DNA of 64,000 bases from Sipunculus nudus (GCA_026874595.1 CM049314.1:32269229-32333228); one strand, 5' to 3'. Shown: positions 35,890-49,200, counted from the first letter of the stretch. A program made the numbers and translations. Notes: generated from the sequence alone by a model not told the origin.

Positions 35890-35994
35890 GTTCAGCGATG
35901 TGTTCGTCTCATCAGAAGAGAAAATGTCTATTTCAAGTTTATCGTCATTGTAAGTCAAATGGGGTGACCAGGGAGTACAAAGATATCTAAAGGA

Positions 35995-36397
35995 AGGGAT
36001 CATTAGACACAGAAGGTTTCCCTACAATTGTCCTGTATCCCTGGTAGACAAACGGGATGGTTCAGTTGTGCTGATAGTCGGCTACCGGAAGGTCAATCAG
36101 ACAATCCAGGCAGACAAGCTCGCTCGTTTCGCTTGTCTGACATTTGTGATAATTTACAGGGTGCCGCAGTGTTTTCCAGCCTCGATTTGAAGTCGGGATT
36201 ACCAATTAGCAATGCATCCTAATAGCACACCCCTTACAGCAATGACCACTCCTAGCGGTCTTTTTGAGCTCGTCCGCTGCCCATTTGGGCTCTTAGTGGC
36301 ACCCTCTGCATTCCAAAGGGCCATAAGATGGGTCCTCGAAGAGGCCCTGTTAGACAACTGTGCCCGTGTCTACATAGACGATGTGGTTTTAAAGTAG
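35995..36397 (+). pseudogene. Gypsy reverse transcriptase fragments
   Basis: Blocks in shifting frames read SLVDKRDGS, then DNLQGAAVFSSLDLKSG (motif A), then TTPSGLFELVRCPFGL and APSAFQRA (motif B). The last is VYIDDVVLK (motif C with the YIDD catalytic pair). At least two frameshifts or stops separate them, one between the SSLDLKSG block and the TTPSGLFE block. Confidence 0.8.
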
Positions 36398-36589
36398 AAG
36401 TAGAGAGGAACATGTTCAACACTTTCAGAAGGCATTTCGATGTCTTTCATCTCAAGAACGGTATAACCTAAAACTCAAGGCCTCAAAATGCAATATTGCA
36501 AAACCAGCAGTGAAACTTCTGAGCCACATAAATTAGCAGAAGGTAAACAAAGCCAGATCCTGAAAAGACTGAAGCCATTAGAAACATGG

Positions 36590-36960
36590 TAGCACCCACA
36601 AATGTTAAAGGATTCCTCAGCATACTATGCACCTTTGGGGTTTACAGGCAATTCGTAAAGAATTATGCAGAAATTGCCGCCCCTCTGGTGGCACTAAAAA
36701 GATTCCACTGGGTTATTACTTAACAATCGAGCGTGAAGGATTGGGTGTCATCGTAGCAAGAACAAAACCAAAGCACTACCTTCTGGGTGGCCAGTTTACA
36801 CTCTACACTGACCACAGACCTTTGCAGAGTTTTTTTACCTTAAAAATAACACAAGAGTACAGTGCTAGGCAGTGGCACTAGCAGAATTCACCCCCAAAAT
36901 TGGGTATAAGAAGGGCTGCCTTATTGTAAAAGTAGATATGTTGTCTAGACTACACAATTC
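36590..36960 (+). pseudogene. Gypsy RT connection and RNase H fragment
   Basis: FGVYRQFVKNYAEIAAPL matches the tether after RT. LYTDHRPLQSFF matches the RNase H TDHKPL block, and the end reads KVDMLSRL (NADALSR-type). A stop after KITQEYSARQWH shifts the frame. The expected D, E, D carboxylates are only partly present. Confidence 0.75.
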
Positions 36961-37150
36961 AACGCCGATACCACCGGTTCCAGGGCCACCAGTTATAGCC
37001 TGTGTATCCCAAAGAGCATTAGAATTGGTAGACCTCGAGGAAGACGGTGAAGCTGAGGGTCTAATTCCTGTTACAACACGCCATGTGTATGATGATATCG
37101 ATTTGGATGCCATTATCGAGGCCCAAACATTACTGTTCCCAACACTGTAA

Positions 37151-38800
37151 CGGAAAGCTCAAAAGGGCCACGCATATCTCACACTGATTGATGGGGGCCC
37201 ATAGACAGATTAGTTATCACCTGAGCAAATCTTTGGCCTATAGGTAAAACCATTTGGAACAGATAATTGCACTATTCAGCTGGCTAACCTATTGCTTAAC
37301 AATAGCATCACCTAACAGGCTCAACAACCAGGATTTGGGCCACCTAGATTAAAAATTTATAATTACAATTACAAATTAACCCATTTTCACAAAGTATTGA
37401 TTAAACTAAATTACTTTTGATAAGTAATCAATACTTTTCAATTAAACTTATATTAAATTCTACAGGGGCACTCTTCGTGAAAAGTATTTTACATACTTGA
37501 AAGGCCAGTTTATTAAAGAAAATAAAGGATAAACTACAAGCTTAAACGTGATGTTATGTATAAAGTAAAAAATAGCTTAACTTTGAAAACACTGTGATTG
37601 CTTATAGCGCTTGTAGTATCAGGAGCTGAATTATTTGTTAAATTAGTGTTTTAACAGAAGGTACAGTATATCTAAAAGCATATTTACAACGACTCTACTA
37701 GTTATAATATGAAAGGTATATTTTGACCAGATATCCAAGGCTACGTCTAGAGACACAGGAAACAACGGAAACTGTCAGATGTAACAGGGAACAACTTAAC
37801 CTTTCTATCTTTATAACTATCTCTCCTTACCTCCACAGCCATGAGCGGGAGGTCATTCTGATGTTAGCCTCCCCCGGATCATCAAACTCTTTCGTTTTTT
37901 TTTTTTCTCACAAAACCAAAAATGCAACAAATACAAATTACATGACATTTACAAAGTCACAACACACATGCACAAAAAACGTGTTGTTCACATGTGATTT
38001 TACAATTTTAACATATACTGAGGTCGGTCTGTCAGCAAAGCTACCCGCCAGGTGGTGGCTCAGCCCTGTCCCTTAGCACTACTAGATGCAGTGAGACAGC
38101 AAGCTTCCCACGAAAGTAGCAATGCCGAGCAAGTCTCAAAAGAACTGAGTGGGGTAGTTTACAAAACCGTAACATGTATATACATTAAAATAAAACTTTA
38201 TATTTACCTCAGATTCTCTCATATATTTCTATATGCGCATGAGCCATTTTTTTCCAACACAACTGGTATTTTTAAGATAAACAATATAAGCACATAGACA
38301 TGACCAGACAATATTCACCAATGGCCATGATAATAATTTTATCAGGAAAATTTCCAAAACATTAATTAATTTAACCCATTTTTCAAATGTTTATAGAATA
38401 TTCCTTTACTTTTTGCAATGTATGTCTCTACCCTTTCGGCATCTCTTTAACCGGCTTTTAAACACTACAATCAAAGAAGAACAATTTTCCTTTCTTTGCT
38501 TGTAGAGGACATATTTGTACAGTAGCAGAATCCGATTTTGCAGCCTGCTTTTGTCATTAACTGGCATGATACAATACAGTATTTCCATAAGTAAAATGGC
38601 TGGGAGTCATAATTCATAATCTTGCAAATATGCTTGCATTTTTATATTAAATTTTTTACTGACCATACATTCAAAGATTAAATGTACAATATTTTCATGA
38701 TCACTGATACAAAGTGACAGTTTCATTTATCTTCCATTTAATCAGCTGCTCATTCAGTGGTATATAATTATTCATAATTTTATACGGAAATTCTCTAAGT
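37151..38800. other. Stretch without recognisable gene
   Basis: This follows the Gypsy remnant. Open frames up to 117 codons occur but have no known domain. No LTR match to the region before 33,388 is visible. A T/C run lies at about 37,895. Confidence 0.4.
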
Positions 38801-38809
38801 TATGTATCT

Positions 38810-39246
38810 AAAGTCATTTTTTATATAACTTGATCTGCATTTTGGCATTTTCAACAAATATAGTAGTATCATCTGTAAACATGCATATTTTCACCACGGT
38901 ATTTCCAATCTGAATTTCGTGAATATTTCTATCATTTTTCATCATTATTGCCAATATCTTTATAGCCATTATAAACAAACATGGAGCCAGAGGGTCTCCC
39001 TGTCGGGTTCTTCTATCTAAATTAAAATAACCTGTTGTAAAACTATTGTTTATAACTGAAACTTGCATATCATGGTGAACAAATATTGACCCACCTAATA
39101 AAATTATTATCAAAACCAAAATATTTAAATGTTGCAAATATATAGCCATATTCTACACTGTCAGAGGCAGCTTCAAGATCACCTGCAAAAATAATTAAAG
39201 GCTTGTTTTAACTGTAATACATCCGATATTAATCTTATAGTTTTTC

Positions 39247-39278
<32 letters not shown>

Positions 39279-40340
39279 GTGTATATATATATATATATAT
39301 ATTTATATTTGCCTTGGACAAAAGCATACTGATCAGGCTTTATTATATTTGAGAGATGTTTTTCTATTTGCTTAACTTAGACTTTGCTCAGTATCTTACC
39401 ATCCACATTAATTAAACTGATAGGTCTCCAGGCATTTAATTGTTTTGAATCCTTTCTTGGTAAGGGTATAAGTTTCACAAGTTCTTGCTTCTGAGAAGTC
39501 AGTGAACCAGTATCAAAGCTTACATTCAGACAATCAGTAAAGCATTGTCCAAATTCATTAATAATGCAATAAATCAATCTTTTGTCAACCCATCATTTCA
39601 TGGATTTTTATTATTTTTCATTCACTTTAAACAAAAAAAATAAAGTTTTTGTAATAAGTTTGCCACATGTCTGTGCCTCCGTCTGTTTTAATTTGCGGTC
39701 AAACACAGGGAGATTCTGAAAAAGAAGGGTCAACTCAGATTTGTTTCTCATTGATTTCTTCTCAAATTTATCTATAAAGGATTCCCTTATACATCTTATA
39801 ATTTCTTTGTGATTAGATGTATTCCTCCCCTTATATGACAATAACCGTATTGTAATTTTTATTACGTTTTTCCAGGTTAAGAAAATATTTTGTTCCCCTT
39901 TAGTCATCTCGTAACCATTGTGTCCTAGATCTAACAATAATACCTCTGGTAACACTATCATAGTAATCTTGCAATTTTCGTTTTAATTTTTGTGATTTGT
40001 TAATAACTCCTGTGATTCAGGATTCTTTTCACTCATTATAGTCCTTTCCATTTCCAATACCTTCATTTCCAAGATTGTTTCCATATTTTTTCGCTTTTGA
40101 GCTTTGCTTTACTATATTTGATAGTGTATTCCCTTTTTATATATTCTGAGTCATTTAGTAAATCATTATTCATAAACAAGTGTTCAGGTCCTGTTTTTCT
40201 TTCTTTGACTATATATTAACTTTCAGCACCACTCTTGAATGATCCGTGTTAACACTAGGTATAATTTCTCAACTTGATTCATAACACAGTAGGGTATCTG
40301 GCACCAACAAGTAATCAAGTCGTCTCTGAATAAAGGGTGT
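38810..40340 (-). mobile_element. Decayed LINE (L1/Tx1-like) ORF2 remnant
   Basis: On the minus strand, near 40,335-40,215, shifted frames give LDYLLVPDTLL and VNTDHSRVVL (end of an APE endonuclease). From 39,577: LVKLIPLPRKDSKQLNAWRP then ISLINVDGKILSKV. Near 39,180-39,120: DLEAASDSVE (motif A, decayed). From 39,050: RRTRQGDPLAPCLFIMAIKI and CMFTDDTTIF (motif C). A (TA)n block at 39,248-39,303 interrupts it. Several frameshifts make it non-functional. The SLINVD and RQGDPLAP blocks point to the L1/Tx1 group. Confidence 0.75.
39248..39303. repeat. (TA)n microsatellite inside the decayed LINE
   Basis: TA repeats have one GTG interruption. Confidence 0.9.
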
Positions 40341-40603
40341 GGTTCAACCACTAAGCAATGTGAGTATCCATATTTATGTACATTTAATAAGCAGAAGCAG
40401 AAATCAATTAAAATATGCAGTAATGTTCATGGCACCAATTGTACATATACACTACACTGGTATACGTACATACAGTAATGATAATATAAATACCCCCTGT
40501 GATATACACACTTGCAAAACTAATAATATTCGTATATATCTTTACTGTACATACAACATTGATTATATACATGCTCATCTGTTTTATTCAAATACTGACC
40601 ATT

Positions 40604-40647
<44 letters not shown>
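40604..40647. repeat. (TA)n microsatellite
   Basis: This is an uninterrupted TA run of about 40 bases. Confidence 0.9.
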
Positions 40648-40649
<2 letters not shown>

Positions 40650-40650
<1 letters not shown>

Positions 40651-43453
40651 AATGGAATTTGATCCACGTATTTATAAATACAAACACCTGTATGTCACAT
40701 GCACCTTTATGATAAACCCACGTGAAGCATTAATAATATACATACATTTGCATTAATTACATACACAAGTGGAAAGTTTCAGCAAGCCGTTTCTATACAT
40801 TTTAACGCACAGGTGTTTAGCCAGATCATGGGTGACTATTTCCCTATATGGATATAAGACTTCGCTGTATAAATATTAAATTAATGTATAATAGTATATC
40901 ATTTGTGAATAATTAACTCAATAAATTTCAGTTGAAGAACTCGACTAGACAAGTTTAACAGAAAAAAAATTTATATTTTTGACAACTTTGTTGAATAATT
41001 ATTTTAACAGAAATTGCTAATAGCATACATCTGAACAAAAACTACTTATTGCCATTTTTATTTGTTTTACTACATTGTTTCTATAGTACGTCTTTTATAT
41101 CATTATACTACTTGCACTACATTCATACATATTCGTCGCATGTGTTTATCTTTATGTGACCTTAGTAATCTTGCAGTTATGTACGTGTTAGAGACAATGC
41201 ATGGGTGCAGAAAATAATAAGTATCAATAGCAATTCATATTTTGTCTGCTGAATGAAATCAAGGAAGAACATTGCCTTAAATCATATTAAGACAGGATTG
41301 TCGTAGGTACATCCTTAGTGTTTGGGTCCTAATTCTATACCTTTACATCTTCTTATTTTATTAAGAGGACCTGTGTTTCTGACATTACACTAAAATCGGC
41401 TAGAAAAGACATGGATACTGAGGTATTTGCTTTTGGACAAATCCGTGAAAGTTCAAATCTTTCGTTTACTTCTTTTCTGCCATACTAAGCATTTGACCTT
41501 TCGTCTGACTAGCGTTGTCCAAATGAACGGTCACTGGGCAAGAAGGTCCCGTGTAGTTTAGCAGCAGTGTGTGCGAATTTCGGAAGGTGACCTTGTTTTC
41601 AGGCATTATCAGGGATTAAATATTCTTCTTTTTAAAGCAGGAGTAATTTAACCCAAGGCTTAAAAAAATCATTTCTGTATCATATATATAGGGACAAAAT
41701 TAATAAGGTATACCTATAATTTTGTCAGCGTAAGCTTAACTGCGAATCACTGTCTCTAAATGCATGAACCTGCTCCCTTTTTATTACCACAGCGACGAGA
41801 CGAGCCTATCTATGGCCGTGCAATAGTCTTTCGTTTGCGTTGACCACTGAGCTATACAACAAATCCCCAAACCCTCATAGTCACTTCAGAGTACTTTACA
41901 CATAACATGCATCAACACAGCGAATTTACATGCAGAAAAGAGAACTATCTGGTGGACTTATTTGGTGTGCGGCATATATAATATTGAGGGAACAGCCATG
42001 CTGATTGATTGTTTAGAGAAATCCCTGCAGGTATAAGCTAAGCAGCCGATAAGTCCCTTCTGCAACCATACAGTGTTTCTGGCACCACAAGATCTGCAAC
42101 TATAATATATATAGGTACTTCCCGCATGTCGATCATTGCTCGCATTGATACGACAAACACCATCATCACAGTAGTCGAATGCTTGAGATTGCAACAAGAA
42201 GAACATAATGTAAATATTTCAGTTAATTTTATATGTATCATTAATCTTGTTATTACATGTGAATCACACAATGGCGTGTTAGCTGAACTGCCATCAGATA
42301 TATGAATCCTAAACTCTACATAAAATTTATTTTACGGACAAAGTATTTTGCCACTTATCATCACATCACACAATGTTTCCTTTTTAAAGACCAACAATTA
42401 TATTTTTTCACTTACCTCAAGGCAAACGGTTCTTTTCCTACTTGTGAAACATTTTATCGAGGGCTTTCACCCCTTGACACAATATATAGATTTTGCTTTA
42501 TAAAACAATATGTTATATAGGTGGTTGTGAGGGGTGGTATGTACAATATTGCTAGGAAATTTCAAAATAAGGTAAAAAATGGAGAACTACCTTTCGAAAG
42601 AATAAACCTTTTTTATTAAGGCATGAAACCACATAAAGTGTCACCTGCTTGCGGCCGTATATGTTTACTAAATGTCACGTTTATATTATGTTTACTAAAG
42701 TCGCATTAAAATTTTAATTCTTCTTGAGCATCCAGAATACTACTTGATTTCCAATATAAATAGTGTGTCTGCATGATGATCGAATTGTGGACTGATCTTT
42801 CAGGAAATTGTCGTCTGAGAAAACACGGTTTTGCTATATCGCTAAAGTTGGTATATTAATAAATCCCTGACTGCCCCAAATATATATTTCATATGACAAA
42901 AGAGTGAGATCGAGTGTGCTATGTGTAAAACACTTCGTCCACCAGATGCAGATCCAGGGGTCCCCCCCCCGGGGTCGCGACCCCCCCCCCCCCCTTTTCT
43001 GTCGCCGCAGCCTTTTTTAAGGGTTTCACATCAAATTTTTACTCCACCCCCCAGCTTTTCCGGACCATGGGACCATTTTTTAGTATTTTTAGGTTCCTTA
43101 CTTGATAGGATCTGCCCCTGTCCACGCAAGATTAATTAGAGTTGCGACTAATTTACCAAAAGGATTGATGAATAAAATCGAAATTAATTCGCGCGTCTGT
43201 GTTCATGTATATCCCTCTCAACGGCAAAATAGGACACTGACGGACGATCTGGAATAACTATTTATGCGTAAATGAGACAGAGCGAACTATTATATACTAA
43301 TTACAAATTAACACAATCATAATTAGGGAACTCATTATCGAAAGCATTATTTAATAACGAATATTAACAGAAGTACACTTATGTAAGCACATTTCTGCTA
43401 CTTGTACCATTCAGTGTAAATAAATATGTTCAAACAAACTCAGTTGTTTCGAT
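40650..43453. other. Stretch without recognised gene
   Basis: The stretch is AT-rich. It includes a short cysteine-bearing minus-strand frame (41,958-42,206, FDYCDDGVC... and SCRSCGARNTVWLQKGLIGC) with seven Cys and no known family. It also has poly-C blocks (42,961-42,995) with a CCCCGGGGTCGCGACCCC palindrome. Nothing else is supported. Confidence 0.4.
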
Positions 43454-43690
43454 AGCCCTGCCAGGGCGTTAGTATTATTGTTTGCTACTAAAATGCGTAA
43501 ATGCTTCGTTATTCCATGCACCGATACACGTAGCTCTGTGTTGGCCAGTGGTAAATGGTTATATAATTTGCCGCATGGTGGCAGTACCGACACTATATGT
43601 TACAAGACCGTGAGAGAATGTTTGATTTCTCTGTCAGAGATTGTCTGTAACAATTAAGTGTTAACCATTCCATAGACTGGGCCAGTATAG
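43454..43690 (+). repeat. Dispersed 240-bp repeat, copy C
   Basis: The copy starts AGCCCTGCCAGGGCGTTAGT and ends GACTGGGCCAGTATAG. It shares with copy B GGTGGCAGTACCGACACT, ACAAGACCGTGAGAGAATG and TTTGATTTCTCTGTCAGAG. It has a small TTGTCTGTAA insertion before CAATTAAG. Confidence 0.75.
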
Positions 43691-44236
43691 TATTTCGATT
43701 TAGGGGACTAAGATTCTATCATTTGAGGATTAACATACCTTCTTTTTCCAGGGAGAGGGTCAATTAAAGGGGCCTGGACCCAACTATCTCAGCCGCGTCA
43801 ACCTTTTTTTAAGGATTTTATACCACTTTTTGCATCCTGGACACCCTGTAAGACATCAGGCCTACTACTCTTCTGCGTGCGCTTGAATGATGCGGACGTG
43901 GGCCACTGGCCCAGTGGGAAGGTAGATAAATTAAGAAGAGTGAAGATGAAGAAGACCACCCAATCAAGAAGGTCCAGATTCCCGGAAATACTACGGTATG
44001 TGAATTTGTGGTTGTGTTAAGTGTTAGAGTACAATATACTATAGTAGGTATAAAAAAGGACCCTAAGAGGCTGGCTGAGTAGATTTGATGTAGATATCAT
44101 GAGAAATGGGCCACCGGCACGAACCTTTATAAAGTAGTAAAGGAGACATGCCTGTACCTTATAAGATCGCTTATATTGACAATAACCATGATTAGCAATG
44201 AGGCTAGAAATATTGAATTGCCCAAGTTGACATTAA

Positions 44237-45343
44237 ATATGGCCCAAAGTGGCTGGAAATATAGAATTGCTGTAAATGACATGAGAAATGGCCCTAAGTG
44301 GCTGGAAATAGGTAACTGCTGTAGTTCAATGGCATGAAAAATGACCTCAGCGCTCGAAAGGTTCAAACATGTGTCGACATAAGGCGAACATTTATAGTAG
44401 AAGCCTGCCGCGATAGTTTGAAAACTTTCCAATAGCGCTCAAACGAGGACTGGCTGTATAGAAATGGCACTGAGTGGCTGGAAATAGGGAACTGCTGTAG
44501 TTCAATCGCATGAAAAAATGACCTCAGCACTCGAAAGGTTCAAACATGTTTCGACATAAGGCGAACCTGTATAGTAGTAGCCTGCCGCGATATTTTGAAA
44601 ACTTTCCAATGGCGCTCAAACAATGACTGGCTGTATAGAAATGGCCCTGAGTGGCTGGAAATAGGGAACTGCTGTAGTTCAATCGCATGAAAAAATGACC
44701 TCAGCACTCGAAAGGTTCAAACATGTTTCGACATAAGGCGAACCTGTATAGTAGTAGCCTGCCGCGATAGTTTGAAAACTTTCCAATGGCGCTCAAACAA
44801 TGACTGGCTGTATAGAAATGGCCCTGAGTGGCAGGAAATAGGGAACTGCTGTAGTTCAATGGCATGAAAAAATGACCTCAGCACTCGAAAGGTTCAAACA
44901 TGTTTCGACACAAGGCGAACCTGTATAGTAGTAGCCTGCCGCGATAGTTTGAAAACTTTCCAATAGCGCCCAAACGAGGACTGGCTGTATAGAAATGGCC
45001 CTGAGTGGCTGGAAATAGGGAACTGCTGTAGTTCAATGGCAAGAAAAATGACCTCAGCACTCGAAAGGTTCAAACATGTTTCGACATAAGGCGAACCTGT
45101 ATAGTAGTAGCCTGCCGCGATAGTTTGAAAACTTTCCAATAGCGCCCAAACGAGGACTGGCTGTATAGAAATGGCCCTGAGTGGCTGGAAATAGGGAACT
45201 GCTGTAGTTCAATGGCATGAAAAATGACCTCAGCACTCGAAAGGTTCAAACATGTTTCGACATAAGGCGAACCTGTATAGTAGTAGCCTGCCGCGATAGT
45301 TTGAAAACTTTCCAATAGCGCCCAAACGAGGACTGGCTGTATA
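44237..45343. repeat. 176-bp tandem array (about six units)
   Basis: Units of 176-178 bp start at GAAATGGCCCTGAGTGGCTG and include GTAGTTCAATGGCATGAAAA, CAGCACTCGAAAGGTTCAAA, GTTTCGACATAAGGCGAACC and TAGCCTGCCGCGATAG. The first units (44,237-44,460) are more diverged, the later ones nearly identical. The recurrent 60-81 codon minus-strand frames are by-products of the period and have no recognisable product. Confidence 0.85.
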
Positions 45344-46288
45344 ACTAAAGAAATACGAAACAGGAAACATGCTGTAATATTTGGGGATGCCACAAACCGC
45401 CTTTCACACAGTTTAGTAATTTGAACAACATAGGACATTTAAAATAAACAGCTCATTTCTTCTTCTAGTAGTACACATTTTAAAGTACTGGATTTGAACA
45501 TTAAATGTAAGTAATTACATCTATTAAAACAGACATGTTGATTTAGGAATTACACCCAATTTATTACTGTTAGCTTGTTATCAGCTGGTTCACTCTCTTG
45601 CATTAAAGATTTGAATAAATAGTGTGATATTAATAATAAAGAGTGTGATATTTTATTCATAATTCGACCAACTGTTCTGTTGGTCTCTTTGCAAACTGAT
45701 ATAGTATTCTGTTATTACAGCTTACAGTTTAAGGGTATTTACTTTCTTCCTATTAGTATAACATAACTTGCATAACCCATTATAACAAATGATTATGAAA
45801 ACATTTATTATACTTTGAGTTTAATTGTTATCCATGCAAGTTTGCATCCATTTAGGTACATATAAACCCTGGTAATGTATTGTTATGACCTTACCATATA
45901 CTTCATTCAACCTGTATATGATAATTGTTACATTAATTAACCAGATCAGCAAAGCATGTAAAGTTATTCAAATCTGTAAGCTCTAAGGGGTTGTCATTAA
46001 AAAGAAAAAGAAAAGAAATTCACATTGACTTTTAAGTCAGAGTTGTTCATTATTGATATATATTGTGATAACATTTGTGTGTAATAGATACTGCGGCGTT
46101 GTTTTATTTCTTTGCAGGAGAAAGACGTACATGTTCTGCCTCTTGCACACACCAGTATGTTCAGCATAGCTATAGGTTACAACACGGGGGATACAGTTGA
46201 TGTTGCCCAGCAGCAGTGCCCCTAACATATATATTAAAAATATATATATATAGCAATAAAATAAATAAAAAAATCTGCCTATGGACTT
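44861..46288. repeat. 1,428-bp direct repeat, left copy
   Basis: This comprises the last 2.7 units of the 176-bp array and 945 bp of unique sequence, ending ATCTGCCTATGGACTT. The right copy at 49,949-51,376 has exactly the same length. The three differences seen by eye include TAGTTTG/TATTTTG, GAGTGG/GAATGG and AAAGAGTG/AAATAGTG. The two copies border the non-LTR element directly. Confidence 0.9.
46118..46225 (+). CDS. Possible terminal exon of unknown gene (left copy)
   Basis: After a good acceptor (TTTATTTCTTTGCAG) a frame reads EKDVHVLPLAHTSMFSIAIG, then YNTGDTVDVAQQQCP and TAA. No family is recognised. A weak upstream candidate exon ends TACG|GTATGT at 43,995 in a matching phase. The frame is repeated at 51,206-51,313. 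It may be a host exon or an element remnant. Confidence 0.22.
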   Translation, partial: EKDVHVLPLAHTSMFSIAIGYNTGDTVDVAQQQCP

Positions 46289-49200
46289 TTCATCATTTGC
46301 TGTTGCTGATTCTAGTTTAAATCCTCTCGACCCATACCGCAGAGGCAAAGGTGGGGTTGCAATTCTTTATAAATCAAAATATAAACAAGTCATAAGCCAA
46401 GTGTACAGTAACTCTGACCGCATAGTAGGTGTCCGGCTGACCATTGATGGCAACAATTACATTTATGTTTTTGCTGCGTACTTACCTTCTTCCAATACCA
46501 GTGCCCAAGAATATGAAGAACAATTGAATGTACTCTGTGATTTATATGATATGTACTCGCAGTCGGGTACTGTTTTAATAGCGGGAGACCTGAATGTTGA
46601 GCTTGAGGGTAACAGGCGAACCTTTCGCCAAGATGCGAAAAGTATACTCGCTAACCAGCTTTTATCAGACAGAGATTTATGTTCTCTAAGTAATTATGTG
46701 GCTTGTATTGGGCCAAGGTTTACGTACCAGGAAACACGTGATTGGGAAACCTCTGGTACATCATTAATAGATCATATACTTATTGAACGGTGTAAACTTG
46801 ATTTAGTCGCAGACTGTAAGGTTATAGACTGGGAAGATCTAAATGTGTCAGACCACTTGCCAATCGTAAGCTCTTTTAATATAAAATCCTTACGGTTTTC
46901 TGATGACAAGCATAAACCCCCATTATTGTTATGGCATAAAATGAGTCGTGAGGAGATTAAAGAAGCTTACACAAAACCATTAGAATCGGAACTGAATCAG
47001 CTTGATCCTCCAAATCCTGATATTTGTAGTACCACTGACATTGAGAGTTATTGTGAGTCCATTGTTAACATTATGCATAATGTCAGCTTGAAGGGAGTGG
47101 TTTCCAAAACTAACAAAATTCGGACTAAACCGTTTTGGAAAAAAGGTCTTAAACCGTTGCATAATGAAATGAGACGCGTGCGGAAGACCTGGTTACAAGG
47201 AGGAAAATCACATGACCCAGAAAACATTGAATTTAGAAATTATAAAGAGGCTAAACGCGTTTTCAGAAAATCATTAAGGAAGTTAAAACTTGAACATGAA
47301 AGATTGATCTGTAGTCATTTAGATAATTTGGCTGACAAAAGTGATGTTGAGTTTTGGTCACTGATGAAAAGCAGAACCGTTAGGAAATCTTCGCAACCAA
47401 CTGAACTACTTTACAATGGAATTATGCTGCGGGACCGACAGGAGATTTTAGATGCGTGGAGGGATCATTTCTCAAAACTGTACTCTCCTTTACAAAGTTC
47501 GGAATTTGACAACGAACACATTAGTTACATAAAAGATTCACTTACATTAAGAGAACAGTTTACCTTTAGGCATTTTACAGCCGTACTAGATAAGGAAATT
47601 ACCATCGGAGAAATCTCTACAGTTGTAGCATGCCTGGAACGGCGCAAAGCATGCGGCTTTGACAGCATTTCAAACGAACATATTATATATGGGGGACCTC
47701 TTCTTGTCAGGCATATTTGTAACTTGTTTTCGGTGATGGCGGTACGAGAGTATACTCCAAAATCATTAAAACAGGGGATTGTTGTGGTAATTCCAAAGGT
47801 TTCTGATAGAAAAACATACGATGTTAATGATTTTCGTGGGGTAACTCTGCTGCCTGTGTTATATAAGCTATACGAAAAAGTATTGTTGAATCGCATCTCT
47901 TCTTGGAGTTCTATTTACCTTTCAAATTTTCCAGACTCTATGCAATTTGGCTACCAGAAGGGATTGTCTAGTTTAAATGCTTCATTTGTTCTCCAGGAAT
48001 GTATTTCGTATTTTTCTGAACGCAATTCGCCGCTGTATGCCTGTTTTTTAGATACTTCTAAGGCTTTTGATGTCGTGTGGCATGACGGTCTCTTGTATAA
48101 ACTTTATGATATGGGTATAAATGGGAAACTTTGGCGAATCATACGTAATATGTACACCGGTTGTGTTTCAATGGTGCGGATAGGGAGTGACCTTTCGCAG
48201 GCATTTAATATATTACAGTCTGTTAGACAAGGAGGTATTTTATCACCTTGGCTGTACCTTGCTTATATAAATGAACTATTAGTACAACTACGAAAAAGCG
48301 GGTTTGGTGCGACTATTGATGGGACCTATTGTGGGTCACCCAGTCAGGCGGATGACGTCTGTCTACTGGCATCGTCTCCGAGAGCGCTCCAAGCGCTTCT
48401 AGATATTTGTGGGACCTATAGTAAAATGTGGAGGTTTCATTATAATGTAAGCAAAACAAAAATAGTAATCTTTGGAATAAACAGAGTTCCTAACATATCT
48501 TGGTACTTAGGCGAAAAATTGGTATCAAAAGATCATAAAGTAAAACATGTTGGTATAATATGGACAAATAACCTGAACAGCAGGGACCGCACAACGCAGG
48601 CTATTAGGAAAGGCAGAACCGCTTTGATGTCTGCAGTCGGGTTGGCAGGTGACTCGAAACTTAATCCTATTACTATGGGTAAGCTCCTGCGGTCAGTAAT
48701 ATTACCACGGGCGTTATTTGGGTGTGAATTATGGAACTGTCTCTCCGAGACAGAGTATTTAGAACTGGAACGATTGCTTAGATTTTGCCTTAAAGTTTCT
48801 CAGGGTTTTCGTAAACGCCCACGTTCGGTATGTGTAACCAGTATGCTTGGGTTTTTTAGTATGCGAGGATTTATAGACATCTCTAAACTTTTATTCTTGC
48901 GCCGGTTATGTTGTTTACCAATAGGAAATCCATGTAAGACCATTTTCTTTTCAAGATTTTATCAAGTCAGTATTTGCAAACGGTCAACAAGTAAGGGTTT
49001 TGCTAATGACATTATTGACATCCTTAAGAAATACAACTTAATGTACACGCTAGAGCAGTTCCTCAGTAATGGGCTGTTTCCTGGAAAACAAGTCTGGAAA
49101 AAGGTTGTTATGCAAGCGGTAGCGTCGAATGAACAACTAATTTTCGAAGAAAATGCTGCCGGGGATGCCCACCTTACAAATTTTAATAAAGTCATGCCGT

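Larger units (their letters stand above)
33388..37150 (+). mobile_element. Decayed Ty3/Gypsy retrotransposon (gag-pol remnant)
   Basis: In order on the plus strand are a gag-like frame, a protease C-terminal half, reverse transcriptase blocks and RNase H. All are broken by stops and frameshifts. A LINE 3' end (33,525-34,251) and a 240-bp repeat (34,681-34,927) are inserted in it. No long terminal repeats or integrase were found within reach, so the copy is incomplete as well as dead. Confidence 0.75.

Noticed and set aside
41790-41880. A reversed SINE suggested by TAGCTCAGTGGTCAACGC
   Set aside because: An A-box-like sequence is present but no B box or tail was found.
42955-43010. A G-quadruplex or i-motif regulatory element in the poly-C block
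   Set aside because: Similar C or G runs occur at several places with no link to a gene; they look like a simple-sequence feature of local repeats.
44127-45438. Repeated 60-122 codon minus-strand frames as a protein family
   Set aside because: They recur only because of the 176-bp tandem period and shift frame between units, with no start or splice signals.
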